The translations under genes and the position numbers were made by a program. From Guptibacillus hwajinpoensis (GTDB lineage Bacteria > Bacillota > Bacilli > Bacillales > Guptibacillaceae), in the NCBI RefSeq assembly GCF_029277305.1, contig NZ_CP119526.1: DNA of 64,000 nucleotides; one strand, written 5' to 3'. This document shows, one piece after another, positions 17,300 to 25,741 of the stretch (the first letter of the stretch is position 1; each line of letters begins with the position of its first letter). A model generated the notes under the pieces. The model searched no databases, was not told the DNA's origin, and saw nothing but the letters and a program-made list of their open reading frames with translations.

Positions 17300-17700
17300 G
17301 GCATGAGCGCTGCGTCGAGTTCTTTTAGATAGCGCTCACCGTATTTCAACCATTTCTCATCGATTTCAGCATCTTTATCGGTTGGCTCCTGAAACTGATT
17401 AAAAGAAGCGGTGATATTTGTGATATTTCCTTTTGGATCGACTCCTGCCTGATACATATGAGAGAGCATGAACGGCTGACCGATTTCAACGATCGCGCCA
17501 TCCGCATCAAGCTCTTTTTTGACAGCCTTAATCGGCACTCGTAGAAAAAGATAGCCGTCCTCGTCATCGATTTTATAGTCAAAATAGCCATGATCGTATT
17601 CCCAACCGCCTCCATAGCTATACCCTAATTGTCGGAGCTTGTCTTCCATAATACTAAGTTCAATCGTTTTGCCTTCGAGCACGGAATCCATTGTAATCAT
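17290..17700 (-). CDS. yugN: YugN family protein
   Basis: 136 aa, full-length YugN-like protein. It has no signal peptide or membrane segment and many aromatic and acidic residues (GGGWEYDHGYFDYKIDDEDG). Function unknown. Start ATG 17700 has GGAGG eight bases upstream. It converges on yugO with a 10-bp overlap of coding ends, the same neighbours as in B. subtilis. Confidence 0.9.
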   Translation of the reverse strand: MITMDSVLEGKTIELSIMEDKLRQLGYSYGGGWEYDHGYFDYKIDDEDGYLFLRVPIKAVKKELDADGAIVEIGQPFMLSHMYQAGVDPKGNITNITASFNQFQEPTDKDAEIDEKWLKYGERYLKELDAALMPYV

Positions 17701-17779
17701 AAGTGCTTCCTCCCTGTTTTACATATTCTATTCTTATCGTGTCCAAACAGGGTTATTTCATGAATAAAGCAAAAAGAAA

Positions 17780-17802
17780 AGAGAGTGCCCTCGGCACTCT
17801 CT
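17780..17802 (-). terminator. Terminator of pgi
   Basis: AGAGAGTGCC/GGCACTCTCT with a 3-nt loop, followed on the minus strand by TTTTCTTTTT. Lies 9 bp after the pgi stop. Confidence 0.93.
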
Positions 17803-17810
17803 TCTAACTT

Positions 17811-19172
17811 CTATTCGTGGGACTTAAGGCGATCCTCAAGTTCTGCTTTTTCTTTCTCGAAACCTGGCTTGCCTAGAAGAGCGAACATGTTCGTCTTATA
17901 AGCTTCAACTCCTGGCTGATCAAATGGATTCACGCCTAGAAGGTATCCAGATACCGCACATGCTTTTTCAAAGAAGAATGCAAGGTAACCGAAGTGATAA
18001 GCTGTCATTTCTGGAATGTTCACGATCAAGTTCGGAACGTCACCATCTGTATGTGCAAGCATTGTACCCTCGAATGCTTTCTGGTTTACAAAGTCCATTG
18101 TTTCACCAGCAAGGTAGTTCAGCTTGTCCAAGTTCTTGTCGTCTTCTTCGATTGTGATTTCATGGCGTGCATTCTCAACGTTCAATACTGTTTCGAATAG
18201 GCTACGACGGCCATCTTGAACGTATTGACCCATTGAATGAAGATCCGTTGAGAAATCAACTGAAGCTGGGAATAGACCTTTGTTGTCTTTTCCTTCACTT
18301 TCGCCGAATAGCTGCTTCCACCACTCAGAGAAATAGTGTAGAGATGGCTCGTAGTTCACAAGTAGCTCGATGTTCTTGCCTTTGTTGTAAAGAGCATTAC
18401 GAACAGCTGCATACTGGTACGCCTGGTTTGATGCAAGATCAGGTGTGTTCAAGTCATCTTGAGCATCTTGTGCACCTTTCATCATCTCTTCAATGGAGAT
18501 TCCGCTAGCTGCGATTGGAAGAAGTCCTACTGCAGTTAGAACAGAATAGCGTCCACCAACATCATCAGGAATTACGAAGCTTTCGTATCCTTCTTCGTCA
18601 GCAAGTGTCTTAAGAGCACCTTTGGACTTGTCAGTTGTAGCATAGATGCGGCGTCTTGCTTCTTCCACACCGTATTTCTCTTCAAGGAACTTACGGAAAA
18701 TACGGAACGCGATTGCAGGCTCTGTCGTTGTACCTGATTTTGAAATTACGTTAACAGAAACGTCTTTTCCTTCAAGTACGCTGAAGAGATCTTTCACGTA
18801 AGTAGAGCTAATGTTGTTACCTACGAAGAAGACCTGTGGAGTCTTGCGTTCTTCTTTTGTAAGAACGTTATAGAAAGAATGGTTAAGCATTTCAATCGCT
18901 GCACGTGCTCCTAGATAAGATCCACCAATCCCTACAACAAGAAGAACGTCAGAATCTGATTTGATTTTCTCAGCAGATTTCTGAATACGTGAAAATTCTT
19001 CTTTATCGTAATCGTGTGGAAGAGTCAGCCAGCCAAGAAAATCGCTGCCCGCTCCTGTTGAATTATGTAGCGCGTCATGTGCAGCCTTCACTGCATCCGT
19101 CATGTATGTTACTTCATGTTCGCCAACAAACGACAATGCTTTTGAATAGTCAAAACTTACTTTTGAAGTCAT
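17811..19172 (-). CDS. pgi: Glucose-6-phosphate isomerase
   Basis: 453 aa, matching B. subtilis Pgi (450). It interconverts glucose-6-P and fructose-6-P in the cytosol. Signature motifs: VGIGGSYLGARAAIEM, VISKSGTTTEPAIAFR (phosphate binding), DDVGGRYSVLTAVGLLPIA and the PGI signature at QLFGESEGKDNKGLFPAS, with the catalytic Glu following GGR. Start ATG 19172 (MTSKVSFDYS) has TTGGAGGC upstream; the open frame runs further to 19250 without a ribosome site. Confidence 0.97.
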   Translation of the reverse strand: MTSKVSFDYSKALSFVGEHEVTYMTDAVKAAHDALHNSTGAGSDFLGWLTLPHDYDKEEFSRIQKSAEKIKSDSDVLLVVGIGGSYLGARAAIEMLNHSFYNVLTKEERKTPQVFFVGNNISSTYVKDLFSVLEGKDVSVNVISKSGTTTEPAIAFRIFRKFLEEKYGVEEARRRIYATTDKSKGALKTLADEEGYESFVIPDDVGGRYSVLTAVGLLPIAASGISIEEMMKGAQDAQDDLNTPDLASNQAYQYAAVRNALYNKGKNIELLVNYEPSLHYFSEWWKQLFGESEGKDNKGLFPASVDFSTDLHSMGQYVQDGRRSLFETVLNVENARHEITIEEDDKNLDKLNYLAGETMDFVNQKAFEGTMLAHTDGDVPNLIVNIPEMTAYHFGYLAFFFEKACAVSGYLLGVNPFDQPGVEAYKTNMFALLGKPGFEKEKAELEDRLKSHE

Positions 19173-19340
19173 AGTTAGCCTCCAATTATCAATTTTTGTT
19201 CTTCTCTCACATTTTACTTTAGCCCAAGAACTATTCGAAATCAAGAACACCGACCCATGTAAGCGTATACCTTATCAATTTCTTTCTAAACTCTTTTGAC
19301 ATTTATTCTTTTTAACTTCATGAGACAAATTTCTTCGCTC

Positions 19341-19483
19341 GATTTTTAGCTCATTCGATTGAAACGCTTCGTTTCAATCGCCTTTCAGCAGAGCTGAAAG
19401 GTCGCCATGTGTGACAGCCACGGTGAGCAAATTCATTTGCTCTAACCGTGGCTGTCACACATGGCGTAAATGAGCTAAAAATC
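19341..19483. repeat. Cloverleaf repeat, copy A (143 bp)
   Basis: A perfect 15-bp outer stem (GATTTTTAGCTCATT at 19341-19355 with AATGAGCTAAAAATC at 19469-19483) encloses three adjacent hairpins. They are CGATTGAAACG/CGTTTCAATCG (19356-19380), CCTTTCAGC/GCTGAAAGG (19381-19401), and a 22-bp arm (19403-19424 with 19445-19466) capped by AGCAAA/TTTGCT. Same plan and length as 23706-23848. No ORF. It lies between pgi and yugJ. Confidence 0.9.
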
Positions 19484-19505
19484 ATTCCCAGCTAATGCAA
19501 AAAAA

Positions 19506-19527
19506 GACCGCTCCAAACGGAACGGTC
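19506..19527 (-). terminator. Terminator of yugJ
   Basis: GACCG and TCC pair with GGA and CGGTC; on the minus strand followed by TTTTTTTGC. Confidence 0.85.
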
Positions 19528-19543
19528 CTTAACTACATTCTTC

Positions 19544-20707
19544 TTATAGAGAAGCTTTCAAAATCGCAATAACATCGTCGCGCTCAAGGGACTTGAAATT
19601 ACCAAAAGCACCATTAGCCATTGCACGATCTGCCATTAGATCAATTTTGCTATCATCAATATCGTAATCAGCAAGACGGTTAGGTGCACCTAGGCTGCTC
19701 CAGAACGCGCTTAGCTTATCGATACCTTCAAGTGCGATATCACGATCTGTTTTGCCTTCTTCGCTTACACCAAGAACCTTAACAGCAAGACGCTTGAACT
19801 TACCTACATTGACATCAAGGTTGTGTCTCATCCAGTTCGGGAACAGGATCGCTAGACCACCAGCGTGTGGAATATCATATACAGCTGATACTGCGTGCTC
19901 GATGTTATGAGAAGCCCAGTCACCGCGAACACCCATCTGTAGAGATTGGTTAAGAGCTACTGTACCACTTAGCATGATTGTTGCACGGTGATCGTAGTTT
20001 TCCATATCTTCAAGAAGTTTCGGAGCTGTATCCATTACCGTTTCAAGAACAGAGAACTGCATGTTTTCTTGAAGCTCAGTTTCTGTTTCAGGGTGGAAGT
20101 ACTGCTCAAGTACGTGAGACATCATATCTACCATACCGTAAACGGTGTGGTTCTTTGGTACAGTGTACGTGTTTTCAGGATCAAGAATAGAGAATTTAGG
20201 GTGTACAAGTGGGTGTCCCCAGCCGTATTTCTCTTGTGTCTCCCAGTTTGTGATAACAGAACCTGGATTCATTTCAGAACCAGTTGCTGCTAGCGTTAGA
20301 ACTGTACCGAATGGAAGAGCTGCTTTAGGAGCTGCTTTCTTCGTTACGAAGTCCCATGCGTCTCCATCATATTTAGCACCTGCAGAAATAGCTTTTGTGC
20401 AGTCAATTACACTTCCGCCACCTACTGCTAGGATGAAATCAATATCGTTCTCTTTACAAATATTAACACCTTTATGAACGGTAGTTAGTCGTGGATTCGG
20501 TTCCACTCCACTAAGCTCAGATACTTCTGCACCGATTTCGTTCAAGGTATTCATTACGCTATCGTAAACACCGTTTTTCTTAATGCTTCCTCCGCCGTAA
20601 ACAACGAGGACTTTCTTCCCGTATTGTGGAATTTCATTCTTCAGTGCTTCAAGTTGCCCTTTACCGAAGATCAATTTTGTTGGATTTTGGAAAGTAAAAT
20701 TATTCAA
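19544..20707 (-). CDS. yugJ: NADH-dependent butanol dehydrogenase-like iron alcohol dehydrogenase
   Basis: 387 aa, exactly the length of B. subtilis YugJ/YugK. Group III Fe-dependent alcohol dehydrogenase. Visible: GGGSIKKNGVYD nucleotide loop, AVGGGSVIDCTKAI, TLAATGSEMN, and the metal ligands in YGMVDMMSHVLEQY (Asp, His), SHNIEHAVSAVYD and IPHAGGLAILFPNW (His). It reduces aldehydes with NAD(P)H; the substrate is not known. The start is TTG 20707, seven bases after AAAGGGGA; an in-frame TTG at 20725 precedes that ribosome site. Confidence 0.93.
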   Translation of the reverse strand: MNNFTFQNPTKLIFGKGQLEALKNEIPQYGKKVLVVYGGGSIKKNGVYDSVMNTLNEIGAEVSELSGVEPNPRLTTVHKGVNICKENDIDFILAVGGGSVIDCTKAISAGAKYDGDAWDFVTKKAAPKAALPFGTVLTLAATGSEMNPGSVITNWETQEKYGWGHPLVHPKFSILDPENTYTVPKNHTVYGMVDMMSHVLEQYFHPETETELQENMQFSVLETVMDTAPKLLEDMENYDHRATIMLSGTVALNQSLQMGVRGDWASHNIEHAVSAVYDIPHAGGLAILFPNWMRHNLDVNVGKFKRLAVKVLGVSEEGKTDRDIALEGIDKLSAFWSSLGAPNRLADYDIDDSKIDLMADRAMANGAFGNFKSLERDDVIAILKASL

Positions 20708-21002
20708 TGTTATGTCCCCTTTCAATTCAAATCAGGTATACCCCAGCCTAAGGCGCAGTAAACACTCACCTTTACCTTTCAAGAAGTTTAAATGAGCGTT
20801 AACTACCCAAAGGTGCGATTCGTTCAACTAACCATCAGAATAAATATCTCTGGTGGAAGTTTCACCTTATTATGTCTCATTCTCTTTTTAAAATAAAGTA
20901 ATCTGATTGGCAAAACTTTTTAATTCGCTGTGCATAATGAATGACTTTGTGAGTTATCTTATGAATGAACCGCTATGTTTCCTAATAAAAGGAGGTAGTC
21001 TC
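20708..21002. other. Divergent intergenic region yugJ-yuzA
   Basis: 295 bp with no gene I can support. It should hold the promoters for yugJ (minus) and yuzA (plus). I see no riboswitch or clear inverted repeat. Confidence 0.4.
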
Positions 21003-21233
21003 ATGAGCACATTACAAAGGGTTGCTCTTGCATTAGTTATCATTGGTGCAATCAACTGGGGCCTCATTGGATTTTTCCAATTTGACCTTGTAGCTGCTAT
21101 TTTCGGCGGGCAAAACGCTGCGCTTGCTCGAATTGTATATGGTCTTGTTGGGTTAAGCGGACTTTATTGCCTAACTTTACTATTCAAGCCCACTGAAGAG
21201 CTTTCACATGAACCAGATCGAGCAACAACATAA
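21003..21233 (+). CDS. yuzA: DUF378 small membrane protein
   Basis: 76 aa from ATG 21003, with AAAGGAGGT nine bases upstream; the open frame extends further upstream without a ribosome site. Two transmembrane helices with the DUF378 pattern ALVIIGAINWGLIGFFQFDL and IVYGLVGLSGLYCL. B. subtilis YuzA has the same size. Function unknown. The stop is followed directly by the tandem repeat at 21238. Confidence 0.9.
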   Translation: MSTLQRVALALVIIGAINWGLIGFFQFDLVAAIFGGQNAALARIVYGLVGLSGLYCLTLLFKPTEELSHEPDRATT

Positions 21234-21237
21234 TTAA

Positions 21238-21550
21238 GAAAAGCGGAAGCGCCCCGAAAGGTTCGACAAGCGCTGGAAGGCTTTCCGGTGAACACGTTCT
21301 TTGTGTTCATCGGAAAGACTGAAGCGACTCGAGAACCTGGGCGCTGGAGCTAGATCACGAAAAGCGCAAGCGCTTGTTCACCCGCGACAAGCTTAAGGCG
21401 AACCTCAATGTGGCGCTTTTTGCCACAATGAGGATTGACTTAAGACCTCGAGCGGGTAGGCGCTGAAGCTAGATCACGAAAAGCGTAAGCGCCCAATAGG
21501 TTCGACAAGCGCTGGAAGACTTTCAAGTGAACACATTATTTATGTTCATC
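21238..21550. repeat. Tandem array of three GAAAAGCGGAAGCG modular repeats
   Basis: Unit 1 (about 21238-21353) and unit 2 (about 21357-21472) each open GAAAAGCG.AAGCGC and close with GCGCTG.AGCTAGATCAC. Unit 3 (21478-21550) is cut short. In unit 1 AGCGCCC/GGGCGCT and GGTTC/GAACC enclose the apical hairpin GAACAC-GTTCTTT-GTGTTC. Unit 2 keeps the frame (AGCGC/GCGCT, CCCGC/GCGGG) but has a different apex, TGTGGC/GCCACA with CCTCA/TGAGG and CTTAAG/CTTAAG. Related units lie at 61237-61500. Confidence 0.85.
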
Positions 21551-21567
21551 AGAATTTTATCAACAAA

Positions 21568-21597
21568 AAAGAAGGCAGCCATAAGGCTGCCTTCTTT
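21568..21597 (-). terminator. Terminator of yugI
   Basis: AAAGAAGGCAGCC/GGCTGCCTTCTTT, loop ATAA; on the minus strand followed by TTTTTTGTTG. Lies 7 bp after the yugI stop. Confidence 0.93.
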
Positions 21598-21603
21598 CAT
21601 CAC

Positions 21604-22023
21604 TTACTTCTTAAGACGTTTGTTCAACTGTGCTTGACGGTCGTTAGACTCTTTCAACCAGTCTTTAAGCTTATCTTCAAGCGTGTTGAAGCCTTGTGGA
21701 GAAGAAGTCTGTTGTGGCTTCTTGTTTCCACCGCCGCTTGGTGCTGCTGGGCGAGGCTTTCTTTCCGGACGCTCAGGCTTAGGCTGAGTAGCACGGATTG
21801 ATAGAGAGATTTTACCAGAACCCTCTTCAACGTTAAGGATTTTAACTTTTACTTCGTCTCCAACAGTAAGTTGGTCTTCGATATTTTTTACGTATCCGTG
21901 AGAGATTTCAGAAATGTGAACTAGACCTTGCTTTTGGTCGTCAATTGCAACAAATGCGCCAAAAGGCTTAATACCAGTTACCTTCCCTTCTACGATATCA
22001 CCGACGTTATATTGTTCTGCCAT
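21604..22023 (-). CDS. yugI: S1-domain RNA-binding general stress protein 13
   Basis: 139 aa. Residues about 5-75 form an S1 domain: YNVGDIVEGKVTGIKPFGAF, then KQGLVHISEISHGYVKN and GDEVKVKILNVEEGSGKISLSIR. A Pro/Lys/Arg-rich linker and a short C-terminal helix follow. B. subtilis YugI (130 aa) is a SigmaB-associated, ribosome-associated protein. Start ATG 22023 has TAGGAGTG upstream; the longer frame to 22050 has no ribosome site. Confidence 0.93.
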   Translation of the reverse strand: MAEQYNVGDIVEGKVTGIKPFGAFVAIDDQKQGLVHISEISHGYVKNIEDQLTVGDEVKVKILNVEEGSGKISLSIRATQPKPERPERKPRPAAPSGGGNKKPQQTSSPQGFNTLEDKLKDWLKESNDRQAQLNKRLKK

Positions 22024-22333
22024 GAAAACACTCCTAACAAATTTTTTCAACTTAACTAGTATAACATAGATATTGTGTCAAGACAAAGCATCCTACTAGA
22101 CCTTTTTTTAAAATCATACATCTCCACTATAGGAATAGCAAGAATAATTATCACTGTCTTTATAAGGATTTACTTTGAAAATAAAATTAACCATGGAAAC
22201 TCTTGAAAAACCAGTCCCATCAAGGCTTACAACTAGTGGTAAATAAATACAAGAATATTTGATATTGACTGAATACTTTCTGCTCGCTATAGTGATAAAA
22301 TGCATTAGGACTTATTACATAAGAGGTGAAACA

Positions 22334-23674
22334 ATGAAATCAAATGATCAATGGTCATCCAGGTTCGGATTTATACTTGCTTCAGCAGGATCTGCAATTG
22401 GACTTGGTGCACTTTGGAAATTCCCATACATGGCTGGCACGAACGGTGGAGGCGCCTTTTTCCTTGTTTTTCTACTTTTCACATTTGCCGTTGGTGCACC
22501 GATGTTACTCGCTGAATTTGTAGTCGGTCGACACTCACAACAAAACGCTGTATCTTCATACGAATCCATTTCAGGAAATCCGAAATGGAAGTGGTTAGGT
22601 TACCTAGGCGTGACGGCTTCCTTTATTATTCTTTCCTTTTATAGCGTTATTGGAGGTTGGGTAATCACCTATTTGCTTAGAAGCTTTTCAGGATCCTTGA
22701 CGGGGCTTTCTAACAGCAGATACGCAGAATTATTCGGTGAGATTATCGGTAGCCCTTCTACCTCACTCCTTACACAGGCGGCTTTTCTCGCAATCACGAT
22801 CGCGATTGTACAATTCGGTGTTCAGAAAGGGATTGAAAAAGCAAGTCGCTATATGATGCCAGCACTATTTGTGCTCTTCATAGTTCTCGTTGCTCGTTCT
22901 CTTTCACTTGATGGTGCAATGGAAGGAGTCGCATTCTTCTTACAACCAGATTTAACAAAGCTCACAGCTGAAGGCGTCCTTGACGCACTAGGACAATCAT
23001 TCTTCGCGCTTAGCGTCGGAATATCGTTAATGGTTACGTACAGCTCTTATCTTGATAAGAGTGCTGACCTAACAGGATCTGTCATTTCTGTCGTTTCCCT
23101 GAACGTGTTTATTTCGTTTCTTGCTGGGCTTGCGATTTTCCCTGCTGTTTTCGCATTTGGATTTGAACCTTCAGGTGGTGCTGGATTGATTTTCACAGTA
23201 TTACCTGCTGTATTTAACCAGATGGCATTTGGTGGATTGTTCTTTACCATTTTTATGGCGCTTCTACTTTTCGCCACGTTAACGTCAGCTTTCTCACTTA
23301 TGGAAATCATCGTGTCGACAGTAACACGTGGCAAAGGAAACCGTAAAAAAGTAGCATGGATCGCCGGCTTTTTTGTTTTCTTACTTGGTATTCCTTCAGC
23401 CCTATCTTTCGGAACATTAGCGGATGTATCGATCTTCGGAAGAACAATTTTTGATGCGATGGACTTTCTTGCAAGTAATGTATTGATGCCAGTCGGTGCC
23501 CTCTTCATCTCAATCTTTGTCTCACGTAAGATGAAACGAGACATTCTTTCAAGCGAAGTCATGATGTCATCCAAAATTGGACGAGTCATTTTCCCAATCT
23601 GGTATATCTTAATTCGCTACATCGTTCCCGCGGCAATCGTCATTGTATTAATTACATCATTACTTGCTTATTAA
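22334..23674 (+). CDS. Neurotransmitter:sodium symporter family transporter
   Basis: 446 aa with about 11-12 transmembrane helices. NSS (LeuT) signature near the N-terminus: RFGFILASAGSAIGLGALWK, followed by FPYMAGTNGGGAFFLVFLL. It is a Na+-coupled importer of amino acids or related amines; B. subtilis paralogues are YocR and YhdH. The substrate cannot be assigned. The start is ATG 22334 after AAGAGGTGAAAC; the open frame extends upstream to 22259 without a ribosome site. The cloverleaf copy B lies 32 bp after the stop. Confidence 0.9.
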   Translation: MKSNDQWSSRFGFILASAGSAIGLGALWKFPYMAGTNGGGAFFLVFLLFTFAVGAPMLLAEFVVGRHSQQNAVSSYESISGNPKWKWLGYLGVTASFIILSFYSVIGGWVITYLLRSFSGSLTGLSNSRYAELFGEIIGSPSTSLLTQAAFLAITIAIVQFGVQKGIEKASRYMMPALFVLFIVLVARSLSLDGAMEGVAFFLQPDLTKLTAEGVLDALGQSFFALSVGISLMVTYSSYLDKSADLTGSVISVVSLNVFISFLAGLAIFPAVFAFGFEPSGGAGLIFTVLPAVFNQMAFGGLFFTIFMALLLFATLTSAFSLMEIIVSTVTRGKGNRKKVAWIAGFFVFLLGIPSALSFGTLADVSIFGRTIFDAMDFLASNVLMPVGALFISIFVSRKMKRDILSSEVMMSSKIGRVIFPIWYILIRYIVPAAIVIVLITSLLAY

Positions 23675-23705
23675 TTTTGCTAATTAGCTATATTGTTGAA
23701 TCCTC

Positions 23706-23848
23706 GATTTTTGGCTCATTCGAGTGAAACCTCAGTTTCACTCGCCTTTCAGCTCTGCTGAAAGGTCGCCCTGTGGTGACCAATCGCCTGAGCAAATTGA
23801 TTTGCTCGAAGCGTTTGGTCACCACAGGGCGTAAATGAGCCAAAAATC
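23706..23848. repeat. Cloverleaf repeat, copy B (143 bp)
   Basis: Outer stem GATTTTTGGCTCATT (23706-23720) with AATGAGCCAAAAATC (23834-23848). Hairpins: CGAGTGAAAC/GTTTCACTCG (23721-23744), CCTTTCAGC/GCTGAAAGG (23745-23765), and a 17-bp arm (23767-23783 with 23815-23831) capped by AGCAAAT/ATTTGCT. The third arm has a different sequence from copy A yet is fully paired, and the outer stem changes A:T to G:C by paired substitutions. Confidence 0.9.
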
Positions 23849-23953
23849 AACACTGTTAATTAGTATAGTCATTAATTTTAATAAAAAAGGTATATATTTT
23901 ATTAACTATGGGAATAACAGGAGTAGTAAGCTATCTATATTCCCCCTTTTGAT

Positions 23954-23982
23954 AGACGAGGCACATGCCTCGTCTTTTTTTT
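23954..23982 (+). terminator. Strong rho-independent terminator
   Basis: AGACGAGGCA/TGCCTCGTCT followed by TTTTTTTT. It lies after the NSS gene and cloverleaf copy B, so it probably ends that transcript. The interval 23850-23953 holds no gene. Confidence 0.88.
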
Positions 23983-24086
23983 GTGCCTACACCACCATGT
24001 GTAATCTTCACACGCTCTGTCGGATAATCTTCTCGAATTTAAGCCAAACTTTAGATAGACAGACCGTTGGAGAGGAGCGTTGATTC

Positions 24087-24917
24087 GTGTTTGCCCACAT
24101 GAAAGAAAAGAGAAAAATTGGAAATGTCACAATTTCGTATGAGTATTACAGGCGGCCGAACAAAAGCGCTCCTACACTTGTCTTCATACACGGCTTTCTT
24201 TCATCATCTTTTAGCTTCCGTAAACTACTTCCGCTTCTACAAAAAGAGTACAATCTCCTCTGTTTCGATTTACCTGGTTTCGGTGAAAGTGAAAAGAGCT
24301 GCGATATTCATTATTCCCTTCATGAGTATGCCGTTCTTACGAATACACTACTTGAAGAAATGAGCATTGATAAAGCCGTTCTAGTTGGTCACTCGATGGG
24401 CGGTCAAATTGCGCTTCGTACGTGTATTCAACATCCCGAACGAATTGAGAAGTTGATTCTTTTATGTAGCTCAAGTTACATCAAGTCATCTTCAGCAGCA
24501 CTTAGACTATGCTCTTACCTTCCCTTTTTCCCTTATTGCTTGAGCCTTTCCATGAGTGCGATTAACATGCAGAAGAATTTTGAACATCTGGTTTATGACA
24601 AAACGCTTCTAACAAAAAAGGTTATTGATGGCTACACAACATCCTTTAATGAGAAGGGCTTCTACCTAGCTCTTTGTCGCCTCATCCGAGAACGTGAAGA
24701 AGACTTATCAACAAAAGCATTAAACAAAATTAATTTCCCAACTTTATTAATTTGGGGAAGTGACGATCGGCTCGTACCGATCCGAGTTGGTGAGCGCATG
24801 AAAAAAGATCTGCCGGATGCAGATCTTCTTGTTTTCTCTCATACAGGTCATCTCATTCCAGAAGAAAGACCTAAGGAAACGACAAAAGCAATTCGCGAAT
24901 TCCTATCTAAAACATAG
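24087..24917 (+). CDS. yugF: Alpha/beta hydrolase (YugF-like)
   Basis: 276 aa, alpha/beta hydrolase fold. The oxyanion region is FIHGFLSSSFSF, the nucleophile elbow is VGHSMGGQ (Ser), the acid is likely Asp in LLIWGSDDRLVP, and the catalytic His is in FSHTGHLIPEERP. No signal peptide, so cytosolic. Substrate unknown. The GTG at 24087 has GGAGAGGAG nine bases upstream; an ATG four codons later is an alternative. A terminator follows directly. The assignment to YugF rests on size and neighbourhood. Confidence 0.85.
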   Translation: MFAHMKEKRKIGNVTISYEYYRRPNKSAPTLVFIHGFLSSSFSFRKLLPLLQKEYNLLCFDLPGFGESEKSCDIHYSLHEYAVLTNTLLEEMSIDKAVLVGHSMGGQIALRTCIQHPERIEKLILLCSSSYIKSSSAALRLCSYLPFFPYCLSLSMSAINMQKNFEHLVYDKTLLTKKVIDGYTTSFNEKGFYLALCRLIREREEDLSTKALNKINFPTLLIWGSDDRLVPIRVGERMKKDLPDADLLVFSHTGHLIPEERPKETTKAIREFLSKT

Positions 24918-24919
24918 CA

Positions 24920-24945
24920 AAACCGCTCTTATATAAGAGCGGTTT
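24920..24945. terminator. Bidirectional terminator, perfect palindrome
   Basis: AAACCGCTCTTAT/ATAAGAGCGGTTT, shared by the convergent genes ending at 24917 and 24944. The stem includes the last base of the stop codon of the second. Confidence 0.88.
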
Positions 24946-25273
24946 ATTTGTTCGCTACCAATTGCGTTTCTTCTTTTAGGAGAATGCTAAAGAATCCGGA
25001 TATAACAAGAAAAGCAGCTGGAATGATATAGAAAATAGATAGAAAAATAATTCCGCCTGCTGCTGATACGAGTAAACTGAATCCACCAACAATCGGTCTT
25101 GCTTTCATTAAATAACAGCCTACTATTGCAACTATAGGAAAGATAAAAGCAGTTAGAAACGATATATCTCTGACCTGTATTAGAGGTACCACACTAAACC
25201 GCGAGAGCACTGCTGCTACGATGCCTAGAACACATCCTGCAAGAGCCAGTTTAAACATGCGTTTTTGTTTCAT
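24944..25273 (-). CDS. Small polytopic membrane protein
   Basis: 109 aa with three or four hydrophobic helices (KLALAGCVLGIVAAVLSRF, ISFLTAFIFPIVAIVGCYL, GGFSLLVSAAGGIIFLSIFY, PAAFLVISGFFSILL) and almost no loops. It resembles DUF4064-type proteins but I cannot name a family with confidence. Start ATG 25273 follows GAGAGGGAATAGA; an ATG at 25306 has no ribosome site. It is transcribed alone, convergent with the yugF-like gene. Confidence 0.7.
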   Translation of the reverse strand: MKQKRMFKLALAGCVLGIVAAVLSRFSVVPLIQVRDISFLTAFIFPIVAIVGCYLMKARPIVGGFSLLVSAAGGIIFLSIFYIIPAAFLVISGFFSILLKEETQLVANK

Positions 25274-25741
25274 TCTATTCCCTCTCTCATTGAAAACCTT
25301 ACTCATTATACTCTATTCGATTTCATTTACCTTTCATCCTTCTCAAAATTGAGACTTTCCACTAATCTTCTACATTTTAACATGAAATTTCAGTCTCTAG
25401 ACGGAGAAAAAATCAATCTTAAACTACAGTTCATGTTTCTGAAAATCTACTATACTAATAGTAACATTTAATCCCTGAATCTTTTAAGAAGCACTGTTTT
25501 AGTAATCGTTGTTTTTATAAAGGTAGTGGTTGATTTCCGCTCCAGTATGCTCGCTTTCCGCGGGGCGGGCGGTGAGCATACTTCCGCTCCAATCAGCTAA
25601 GTGTGGCTTTTTTTCAATACCACTTAAAAAAGAACAAAAGGCTTTACTAAAGAATATTACACGATTCTTATGAAGAGCAGGATTAATGAATATTACTGTC
25701 AAATATGTTTCCTAGGAGACAGAATGAATTGAGGAGATCGT
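25274..25741. other. Intergenic region upstream of liaFSR
   Basis: 468 bp. Holds a shortened, reverse-orientation copy of the GGAGCGGAAG repeat (25528-25612), the promoter region of the small membrane protein gene, and presumably the liaF promoter near 25650-25720. No gene seen. Confidence 0.45.
25528..25612 (-). repeat. GGAGCGGAAG repeat, short reverse copy
   Basis: Read on the minus strand it begins GCCACACTTAGCTGATTGGAGCGGAAG, continues to the CCGCCCGCCCCGCGGAAAGC core and ends GGAGCGGAAATCAACC. About 80 bp of the interior is missing compared with the copy at 33582. Confidence 0.8.

Noticed and set aside
19341..19483. Cloverleaf copy A as a tRNA-like or riboswitch element
   Set aside because: No tRNA consensus bases, and it lies downstream of or between genes rather than in leaders; copies differ in arm sequence, unlike ligand-binding aptamers.
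21238..21550. CRISPR array
   Set aside because: Units are about 115 bp, contain internal stems and lack short identical repeats with unique spacers; no cas genes nearby.
23047..23589. 180-aa minus-strand frame inside the NSS transporter gene
   Set aside because: Antisense shadow; no ribosome site, and the plus-strand frame has the conserved family motifs.
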